NCBI RefSeq assembly: GCF_014930455.1
Contig: NZ_JAAIYO010000016.1
Span: 1-64,000 of the forward strand
Direction: 5' to 3'
DNA length: 64,000 nucleotides
DNA from: Corallococcus soli
GTDB taxonomy: Bacteria; Myxococcota; Myxococcia; Myxococcales; Myxococcaceae
In this document: in pieces, positions 20,316 to 26,969 of the stretch
Position numbering within the stretch: position 1 is the stretch's first letter
How the letters are laid out: each line of letters starts with the position of its first letter
Made by a program: the position numbers and the translations under genes
Notes under the pieces: generated by a model
Told to the model about the DNA's origin: nothing
The model's input: only the letters and a program-made list of their open reading frames with translations
The model's database searches: none

Positions 20316-22133
20316 ATGGCGGTCCCGTTCATCTCCGAGGTCAAGCGTACCCATACCTGTGGTCAGCTCACGGCCGCGAACGTCGGCGAAGAGGTCGTCC
20401 TCTTCGGCTGGGTGCACAACCGCCGCGACCACGGCGGCGCGGTGTTCATCGACCTGCGGGACCGCGAGGGGCTGACGCAGGTGGTGTTCGAGCCGGACAG
20501 CAAGGAGGCCCATGACATCGCGGGCAGCCTGCGCCTGGAGTTCTGCGTCGGCATCAAGGGCAAGGTGCTGTCGCGCGGCAAGAACGTGAACCCGAAGATG
20601 AAGACGGGGGAGATCGAGGTGAAGGCCTCGGACCTGACCATCTTCAACCGTTCGGAGCCCACGCCGTTCCTCATCGAGGACAACGTGGACACGTCCGAGG
20701 AGAAGCGGCTGTCGCACCGCTACCTGGACCTGCGCCGGGGACCCCTGCAGCGCACGCTGATGACGCGCTCGAAGATGAACGCGCTCACCCGTCAGTACAT
20801 GAACGGGAACAGCTTCCTGGAGCTGGAGACGCCCTTCATGGGCAAGTACACGCCGGGCGGCGCGCGCAACTTCCTGGTGCCCAGCCGGCTGAACCCGGGC
20901 AAGTTCTACGCGCTGGCGGAGAGCCCGCAGCTGTACAAGCAGCTGTTCATGGTCGCGGGCTTCGACCGGTACTTCCAGATCGTGAAGTGCTTCCGCGACG
21001 AGGACCTGCGCCTGGACCGGCAGCCGGAGTTCACGCAGATCGACGTGGAGATGAGCTTCGTCACCCAGGACGACATCTTCACCATCATCGAAGGGCTGCT
21101 GAAGAAGCTGTGGGGCGAGGTGCTGGGCCTGGACATCCCCACGCCGTTCCAGCGGATGGACTTCTACGAGTCCATGGCGAAGTACGGCAACGACAAGCCG
21201 GACCTGCGGTTCGGGCTGGAGCACATCGTGCTCACCGACCTCATCCGGGAGCATGGCGCCCAGGGCGGCGTGCCCATGATGTGGGACGCGGTGCAGGAGA
21301 AGGGCATCGTCAAGGCGATGGTCGTCCCGGCGGAGAAGGCGCTGTCCCGCGCGGAGAGCGACAAGCTGGAGGACTTCGCGAAGCAGGCGGGCGCGAAGGG
21401 CCTGGCGCGCGCGAAGGTGGGCGAGGGCGGCGAGTGGACCCAGTCCCCGCTGTCCAAGACCATCACGCCGGCGCTGCGGCTGGCCATCAACCAGGCGTGC
21501 AACGCGAAGCCGGGCGACCTCTTGCTGTTCCAGTTCGGCCGCGAGTCGCTGGTGCACACGGTGATGGCGAACCTGCGCGTGCACGTGGCGAAGAAGCTGG
21601 GCCTCATCCCCGAGTACGGCAGCGGCGGCCAGTGGAAGTTCCTCTGGGTCGTGAACCCGCCCCTCTTCGAGTTCGACGAGGACACGAACACCTGGGCGGC
21701 GGCGCACCACGCCTTCACCCGTCCGCACGACGAGGACGTGCCGTTCCTGCTGACGGATCCGGGCCGCGTGAAGTGCCACCGCTACGACGTGGTGCTCAAC
21801 GGCTTCGAGATCGGCGGCGGCTCCATCCGCCTGCATGATCCGAAGGTGCAGTCGGAGGTGTTCCAGGCGCTGGGCATCCAGGAGGAGGAGGCGCGCACGA
21901 AGTTCGGCTTCCTGCTGGACGCGCTCAAGTTCGGCGCGCCCCCGCACGGTGGCATCGCGCTGGGCATGGACCGGCTGGTGATGCTGCTGACGGGCGCGGA
22001 GTCCCTGCGCGACGTGATCCCCTTCCCCAAGACGAAGACGGGCACCGACACGATGACGGGCGCGCCCGGCGACGTGGACGAGAAGCAGCTGCGCGAGCTG
22101 CACGTGCGCACCGTGCCGCTGCCGCAGAAGTAG
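20316..22133 (+). CDS. aspS: Aspartyl-tRNA synthetase
   Basis: A 605-residue class IIb synthetase of the long bacterial type. It has an N-terminal OB-fold (CGQLTAANVGEEVVLFGWVHNRRDHGGAVFIDLRD), motif 2 around CFRDEDLRLDRQPEFTQIDVEMSF, the bacterial GAD insertion, and motif 3 GGIALGMDRLVMLLTG. It charges tRNA-Asp. Myxobacterial forms may also act on tRNA-Asn if the GatCAB route is used, which cannot be told here. It is monocistronic, with 260 bases upstream and a hairpin downstream. Confidence 0.97.
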   Translation: MAVPFISEVKRTHTCGQLTAANVGEEVVLFGWVHNRRDHGGAVFIDLRDREGLTQVVFEPDSKEAHDIAGSLRLEFCVGIKGKVLSRGKNVNPKMKTGEIEVKASDLTIFNRSEPTPFLIEDNVDTSEEKRLSHRYLDLRRGPLQRTLMTRSKMNALTRQYMNGNSFLELETPFMGKYTPGGARNFLVPSRLNPGKFYALAESPQLYKQLFMVAGFDRYFQIVKCFRDEDLRLDRQPEFTQIDVEMSFVTQDDIFTIIEGLLKKLWGEVLGLDIPTPFQRMDFYESMAKYGNDKPDLRFGLEHIVLTDLIREHGAQGGVPMMWDAVQEKGIVKAMVVPAEKALSRAESDKLEDFAKQAGAKGLARAKVGEGGEWTQSPLSKTITPALRLAINQACNAKPGDLLLFQFGRESLVHTVMANLRVHVAKKLGLIPEYGSGGQWKFLWVVNPPLFEFDEDTNTWAAAHHAFTRPHDEDVPFLLTDPGRVKCHRYDVVLNGFEIGGGSIRLHDPKVQSEVFQALGIQEEEARTKFGFLLDALKFGAPPHGGIALGMDRLVMLLTGAESLRDVIPFPKTKTGTDTMTGAPGDVDEKQLRELHVRTVPLPQK

Positions 22134-22157
22134 TCAGCACCGCCTTCCGAAGGCCCC

Positions 22158-22183
22158 CCGTCCCGCGTGTCCGCGCGGGACGG
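22158..22183 (+). terminator. Hairpin after aspS
   Basis: The perfect 10-bp stem CCGTCCCGCG/CGCGGGACGG with a 6-base loop begins 25 bases after the aspS stop. It is GC-only and lacks a T-tract, but is well placed as a transcript end. Confidence 0.5.
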
Positions 22184-22396
22184 CGCGGGGTCCTGTCGTG
22201 AGCACCAGGCCCCGGCCCGTAACGCCCGGTGGTGGACACCCCGGGCGCCCCTTCGTCCTTCGCCTCACCCCACGCCCCTCCAGGAGGCCGGGATGGGTGC
22301 CGGGAAGGTGACGGACGGTCCCGCTGGCCGGCTGGACATCCCCGGACGCGTTGCCATTGAGGAACGGTGGCGTGCGTGGGGGAGGGCCGGACGGCG

Positions 22397-23650
22397 ATGC
22401 GGAAGCAGGCCTGGGTGGGCGGGATGTTGGCGTGGGCCCTGCTGGGCTCGGGCACGGGGCTGGCGGCCGAGACGAAGATGCCCCCGGGGCTCACCGGCGG
22501 CTGGGGCGGCGCGCGCGGGCTGCTCTTCGAGATGGGCGTGGCGCTCCAGGTCCGCTACGCGACGGAGCTGGCCTTCAACGCGCGCGGCGGCAAGGGGCAT
22601 GCGCTGCGGCAGGCGGGCCAGCTCGACGTGGGGCTCGGCGTGGACCTGGAGAAGCTGGCGGGGGTGAAGGGCGGCACCTTCCAGTTCACCTTCACGCACC
22701 GCAACGGCAACAACCTGGGCGCGGACATGGAGCTGGGGAACCTCCAACTGGTGCAGGAGGTGTACGGCCGCGGCAACGTGGGGCGCCTCACGCAGCTCTG
22801 GTACGAGCAGCGCTTCTGGGACGGCCGCGTGCACTGGAAGCTGGGCCGCGTCACGATGGGCGAGGACACGGCGGACTTCCCCTGCGACTTCCAGAACCTG
22901 TCCTTCTGCGGCGCGCAGCCCGGCAACCTCGTGGGCAACTACTGGTTCAACTGGCCGGTGAGCCAGTGGGGCACGCGGCTGCGCCTGGACGTGGCGAAGG
23001 GGGGCTACGTGCAGCTCGCCGCGTACGAGGTGAACCCGCGCAACCTGGACCCGTCCTTCTACCTGGGGCGCTTCAGCGGAGCGACGGGGGTGATGCTGCC
23101 GCTGGAGGTGGGGTGGAACCCGAAGTTCCTCGGGGGGACGCTGGAGGGGCTCTACAAGCTGGGCGCCTGGTACGACACATCCAACGCGAGCGACGTGCTG
23201 CTGGACGGCGAGGTGCGCAGCGGGCGCTATGGCGCGTACTTCGTGGCGCGCCAGCAGGTCACCCACGCCCCCAACGCGCCGAACCAGGCCCAGAGGCTCA
23301 ACGTCTTCGTGCGCCTCACGCACACGGACCGGAACACCTCCAATGTGGACAGCCAGTACACCGCGGGCCTGGAGTACACGGGCGTCTTCGGCCGGGCGGA
23401 TGACGACGTGGGGTTCGCGCTGGGCCGCACGCACTCCAATGGCCGGTACGTCACGTCCCAGCGGCTGAAGCGGTTGCAGGACCCCACCACGCGGGTCCCC
23501 GGCACGGAGTACCTGGGCGAGCTGTTCTACAGCCTCCGCGCGACGCCGTGGCTGGTGCTGCGGCCCAACCTCCAGCTCATCCGCCCGGGCGCCAACGAGG
23601 ACGCGCGCAACGTCATCGTGCTGGGCCTCAAGGGCGCCCTGAGCCTCTGA
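22397..23650 (+). CDS. OprB-like carbohydrate-selective porin
   Basis: A 417-residue outer-membrane protein with signal peptide (MLAWALLGSGTGLAAE). The start of the mature protein, LTGGWGGARGLLFEMGVALQVRY, matches the OprB family (substrate-specific sugar porins). It is followed by barrel-type strands with features such as LWYEQRFWDGRVHWKLGRVTMGEDTADFPCDFQNLSFCG. It ends LGLKGALSL, which is less typical than Phe. The ATG at 22397 directly precedes the signal peptide; an earlier in-frame ATG at 22367 has no support. No sugar transporter genes are adjacent, so the substrate is unknown. Confidence 0.83.
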   Translation: MRKQAWVGGMLAWALLGSGTGLAAETKMPPGLTGGWGGARGLLFEMGVALQVRYATELAFNARGGKGHALRQAGQLDVGLGVDLEKLAGVKGGTFQFTFTHRNGNNLGADMELGNLQLVQEVYGRGNVGRLTQLWYEQRFWDGRVHWKLGRVTMGEDTADFPCDFQNLSFCGAQPGNLVGNYWFNWPVSQWGTRLRLDVAKGGYVQLAAYEVNPRNLDPSFYLGRFSGATGVMLPLEVGWNPKFLGGTLEGLYKLGAWYDTSNASDVLLDGEVRSGRYGAYFVARQQVTHAPNAPNQAQRLNVFVRLTHTDRNTSNVDSQYTAGLEYTGVFGRADDDVGFALGRTHSNGRYVTSQRLKRLQDPTTRVPGTEYLGELFYSLRATPWLVLRPNLQLIRPGANEDARNVIVLGLKGALSL

Positions 23651-23725
23651 AGGATTCCAGTGGGACGCGCGTGTGGGCGGATGCCCCCCTGCCGTGCCAC
23701 TTCTCGGGTGGCCTAGAGTGGCGAC

Positions 23726-24715
23726 ATGGCCCTGTCACCCTCGTGGCATGCATGGCTGTCGGAGAACCTGCTGCGCGGCGTGGCGGCGGAAGCGCTGACC
23801 CGGGTGCTGGTCTCCGAGGGGGTGGACGCGGAGGACGCGCGGCGGGAAGTGGAGCGCGCGGCCCGGCACCCGGCGGTGGAGGCGGGGGCCCGGTACGTGG
23901 CGCTGGGCGCGGAGGTGGCGTCGCTGCTGGACGTCCGTGCCGCGCTGCATGCACAGGCAGGGGTGGGGGTGGAGCGGCGGCGGGGCGTGTCCGCCGACGA
24001 GTTCCGCGACCGCTACTACCGCGCGCACCAGCCCGTCATCCTGGAGGACTTCCTGGAGGACTGGCCGCTGCTGGAGCACTGGCGGCCGGAGGCGCTCGCG
24101 CGCACGCACGGGGACGTGGAGGTGGAGGTCATGACGGGCCGCGAGGCCCGCTTGGACCATGACGTGTCCCCGGATGCGTGCCGCACGGTGATGCGGCTGG
24201 CGGACTTCCTCCACCGGCTGGAGCACGGCGGGCCCACCAATGATCTGTACCTCACCGCGCGCAACTTCGCGCTGGAGCGGCCGGAGCTGCGCGGGCTGCT
24301 GGACGACGTGCGCTTTCCTCCCGGCTTCCTGCACCCACGGCCCGCGCCCGGGGGCATCAAGCTGTGGGTGGGCCCGGCCGGCACGCGCACGGCGCTGCAC
24401 CATGACGTGGACTCGGTGATGTTCGGCCAGGTGCATGGGCGCAAGCGCTTCTGGCTGGTGCCCTCGTTCGAGACGGCGCGCGTGTACAACCACACGCACG
24501 TGTGGAGCGCGGTGGACGCGTCGGCGCCGGACCTGGCGCGCTTCCCCGCCTTCGGCACGGCGCACGTGCGCGAGGTGGTGCTGGGGCCCGGCGAGCTGCT
24601 CTTCATCCCGGTGGGCTGGTGGCACCAGGTGCATGCGCTCGACGTGAGCGTGTCGGTGACGTTCCAATCCCTGGACCTGCCGGGCGGCAATGCACGGTGG
24701 CACACCTCCGGTTGA
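23726..24715 (+). CDS. JmjC/cupin_8 family protein, paralog 1 of 3
   Basis: A 329-residue cupin-like (JmjC-type) protein, probably a 2-oxoglutarate/Fe(II) hydroxylase acting on protein side chains. Residues 1-95 form a helical module (WHAWLSENLLRGVAAEALTRVL) that recurs in the two following genes. The core begins at FRDRYYRAHQPVILEDFLEDWPLL, typical of cupin_8. Iron ligands are visible as H225-H226-D227 (HxD) and H300 in VGWWHQVHALD; the 2OG-binding Lys candidate is in GRKRFWL. It is followed by 270 bases and then paralog 2 on the same strand. Confidence 0.85.
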   Translation: MALSPSWHAWLSENLLRGVAAEALTRVLVSEGVDAEDARREVERAARHPAVEAGARYVALGAEVASLLDVRAALHAQAGVGVERRRGVSADEFRDRYYRAHQPVILEDFLEDWPLLEHWRPEALARTHGDVEVEVMTGREARLDHDVSPDACRTVMRLADFLHRLEHGGPTNDLYLTARNFALERPELRGLLDDVRFPPGFLHPRPAPGGIKLWVGPAGTRTALHHDVDSVMFGQVHGRKRFWLVPSFETARVYNHTHVWSAVDASAPDLARFPAFGTAHVREVVLGPGELLFIPVGWWHQVHALDVSVSVTFQSLDLPGGNARWHTSG

Positions 24716-24754
24716 GGAGGTGTGCCTTGCATTCGCAGGCGTCGCGTTGAGATT

Positions 24755-24925
24755 TCAGGCCGGCTGCGTTTCTGTTTCAGGCAGCGGCGGCGTGGGCGGT
24801 GGCGGCGTGGGCGCGGGGGGCTCGGGCGGCGGGCGCCGGCGCGGGTCTTCCTTCTCGTATTCCCCAGGCGAGAAGGGCGGCGAGGGATTCGGGACGATCT
24901 TGTGCGAGTTCGAAGGAGGCGTCAT
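24755..24925 (-). CDS. Possible small proline-rich protein
   Basis: A 56-residue minus-strand reading frame lies between the first two JmjC genes. It begins MTPPSNSHKIVPNP, has a charged middle (GEYEKEDPRRR) and ends in a Pro/Thr-rich tail. Its codon third positions are strongly G/C, like real genes here, and the ATG is clean, but the ribosome site is weak. It resembles nothing I know. It could be a short disordered protein or a remnant. It may matter because it is antisense to the space that should hold the promoter of paralog 2. Confidence 0.4.
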   Translation of the reverse strand: MTPPSNSHKIVPNPSPPFSPGEYEKEDPRRRPPPEPPAPTPPPPTPPLPETETQPA

Positions 24926-24985
24926 GGAGTCCGCTCAAGGTGGATGTGGACAACCCAACAGGTTCAGCCCGACACGGGGGGGCCG

Positions 24986-26023
24986 ATGCTGAAATCAATC
25001 ATCCCCCCTGAATGGAAGACGTGGCTCGCGCAGAACCTTGTGCGTGGGGTTTCTTCCGCGAGGCTCGGAGCCCTGTTGGAGGCGGCGGGAGTGGCGCCGG
25101 AGGTCGTCCGGGAGATGGTTCGTGAAGCCGAACACCACCCCGCGGTGGGCGGCGGTCGGACCCATGCCACACGGTTGGGTTCACTGGAATCCCTGCTCGC
25201 GACACGGTCGGAGCTGCAAAGACAAGCGCGGGGTGAGGCGCGGGTGGAGCGGTATCAGCGTCTGTCTCCAGCGGAGTTCTTCACCCATTACTACCGGCGC
25301 AACCGACCGGTGGTCATTGAAGGGCTGTTGGAGGACTGGCCGGCGATGCGGCGGTGGACGCCCGCGTGGATGGCCGAGCATTTCGGAGATGAGACGGTGG
25401 AGGTGATGGCGGGACGCGAGGCCCAGGCCCTGCCTGACTTCCACGCGGACCGGCTGCGCCGGGAGGTGCCGCTGCGCGAGCTGCTGGCCCGCTTCGACGG
25501 TGCGCCGACGAACGACATGTATCTGGTGGCGCGCAACAGCCTGCTGTTGCGCGAGGCCTTCCTCCCGCTGCTGGAGGACCTGCGAGCGCCGGAGGGCTAC
25601 ATCCACCCGGACCTGCGCGAACCCGACCGCGTGCACCTGTGGCTGGGGCCGGCGGGGACGCTGTCGAACCTGCACCACGACCACCTCAACGTCCTCTTCT
25701 GCCAGGTGTGGGGGCGCAAGCGGGTGTGGCTGGCGCCGTCGTGGGAGACGCCGTGGATGGCCAACGAGCGCGGCTTCTACAGCGCGGTGGACGTGCTCGC
25801 GCCGGACACCGGGCGCTTCCCGGACTTCGCCCGCGTGGCGCTCCACACGGTGGAGGTGGGGCCGGGAGACGCGCTCTTCATCCCCGTGGGCTGGTGGCAT
25901 GCGCTGCATGCCCTGGACGCGAGCCTGTCCGTGACGTTCGTGAGCTTCGAGCAGACCCCCGGCCTCAACACCTGCTGGCGGGAGGGCTGGCTGGGGGCCA
26001 CGCCCCAGGAGGAGCACCGATGA
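24986..26023 (+). CDS. JmjC/cupin_8 family protein, paralog 2 of 3
   Basis: A 345-residue paralog of the preceding gene with the same architecture: an N-terminal helical module (PPEWKTWLAQNLVRGVSSARL), then FFTHYYRRNRPVVIEGLLEDWPAM, then the double-stranded beta-helix. Iron ligands are intact (H230-H231-D232 and H305 in VGWWHALHALD), and GRKRVWLAPSW supplies the 2OG-contact lysine. The ATG at 24986 follows a G-rich ribosome site. Its stop overlaps the ATG of paralog 3 by four bases, so the two are co-translated. The substrate is unknown; ribosomal proteins, transporters or RiPP-like peptides are all possible for this family. Confidence 0.85.
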   Translation: MLKSIIPPEWKTWLAQNLVRGVSSARLGALLEAAGVAPEVVREMVREAEHHPAVGGGRTHATRLGSLESLLATRSELQRQARGEARVERYQRLSPAEFFTHYYRRNRPVVIEGLLEDWPAMRRWTPAWMAEHFGDETVEVMAGREAQALPDFHADRLRREVPLRELLARFDGAPTNDMYLVARNSLLLREAFLPLLEDLRAPEGYIHPDLREPDRVHLWLGPAGTLSNLHHDHLNVLFCQVWGRKRVWLAPSWETPWMANERGFYSAVDVLAPDTGRFPDFARVALHTVEVGPGDALFIPVGWWHALHALDASLSVTFVSFEQTPGLNTCWREGWLGATPQEEHR

Positions 26024-26907
26024 GTCCCTCGCGCGAAGTGGATGGCGGAGCGCCGCTGGCGCCCGAGTGGCGGCGGTGGTTGGTGGAGAACCTGCTGCGC
26101 GGCACGGTGCGGGGGGAGCTGGTGACGGCGCTGGAGAAGGCGGGCGTGACGGCGGAGCGGGCGCGTCAGGCGGTGGAGGCGGAAGCACGGGAGCCCTTCG
26201 TCGAGGGGGCCCTTCGCGCGGTGGGGATGCAGCGCAAGCTGGAGGGGCTGCTGGACGTGTACGCGGAGCTGTTCCTGCAGACGCCAGCGCCGCCCCGGGT
26301 GGACCGTCACGACGCGCTGACGCCCGCCGCCTTCTTCGAGCGCTACTACTTCCAGAACCTGCCGGTGGTGCTGCGCGATGGCTGGGCGGCCTCGCTGACT
26401 TCGGGGGAGTGGACCCCGGAGCGCGTGGCGGCGCGGCTGGGGGAGCGGGAGGCGCGTCACGCGTGCTGCGTGCCGCTGTTCGGGGAGCCACGGCTGGAGC
26501 CGCTGGCGCGGGAGCTGCCGACGCCAGGGGGCCTCGCGCTGGCGGACGTGCGCGCGTGCGAGCCCCGCCTGTGGTGGGAGCCTGGGGGCGCGGAGGTCCC
26601 GCTGCGCGCTTCGCGGCGCAACGTGCTGCTGGCGCAGGTGCACGGGGTGCGGCGGCTCCAGCTCATCCCCGCCTTCGAACTGCGGCGCGTGGCCTCGCCT
26701 GCGGAGGGTGGGGATGCACCGTTGAGCCTGGACGTGGAGCTGTCGCCCGGGGAGCTGCTGCTGCTGCCCGTGGGCTGGTGGTACGGCTTCGTCGCGCCGG
26801 AGGGCGGAGTCGCCGCCTCCTTCGAGGCGTTCGCGCTGCCGGAGCCGAACGTGACGTGGGACTCCGACGCGGAGCCGCTGCCGTCGCCGCTGCCTCCCCG
26901 GGACTGA
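26020..26907 (+). CDS. JmjC/cupin_8-like pseudoenzyme, paralog 3 of 3
   Basis: A 295-residue third paralog with the same N-terminal module (EWRRWLVENLLRGTVRGELV) and beta-helix core, but shortened and catalytically blank. The segment aligned with LHHD of the paralogs reads LRAS (R196, S198 in place of His and Asp), and VGWWH reads VGWWY (Y255). No iron triad can form from the aligned positions. It starts at an ATG overlapping the stop of paralog 2. The intact length and reading frame argue for a maintained non-catalytic partner (dimer subunit or substrate-binding protein) and not for simple decay. That is inference. Confidence 0.78.
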   Translation: MSPSREVDGGAPLAPEWRRWLVENLLRGTVRGELVTALEKAGVTAERARQAVEAEAREPFVEGALRAVGMQRKLEGLLDVYAELFLQTPAPPRVDRHDALTPAAFFERYYFQNLPVVLRDGWAASLTSGEWTPERVAARLGEREARHACCVPLFGEPRLEPLARELPTPGGLALADVRACEPRLWWEPGGAEVPLRASRRNVLLAQVHGVRRLQLIPAFELRRVASPAEGGDAPLSLDVELSPGELLLLPVGWWYGFVAPEGGVAASFEAFALPEPNVTWDSDAEPLPSPLPPRD

Positions 26908-26909
26908 AG

Positions 26910-26940
26910 GGCCTGCCCGCGGGGGCCCGTGGAGCAGGCC
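26910..26940. terminator. Hairpin between convergent JmjC and CHAT genes
   Basis: The stem GGCCTGC (26910-26916) pairs with GCAGGCC (26934-26940) around a GC-rich loop, directly after the JmjC paralog 3 stop and before the convergent CHAT gene end. It has no T-tract. Confidence 0.45.
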
Positions 26941-26969
26941 TTGGGGTTCGCGCGCCGGCCCTGGCGGGG

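Noticed and set aside
19836-22103. Long minus-strand open frame opposite aspS
   Set aside because: It is antisense shadow of aspS; composition is typical of such shadows.
22158-22183. Riboswitch-like structure upstream of the porin
   Set aside because: It is a simple hairpin close to the aspS stop with no further conserved elements, and is better explained as a transcript end.
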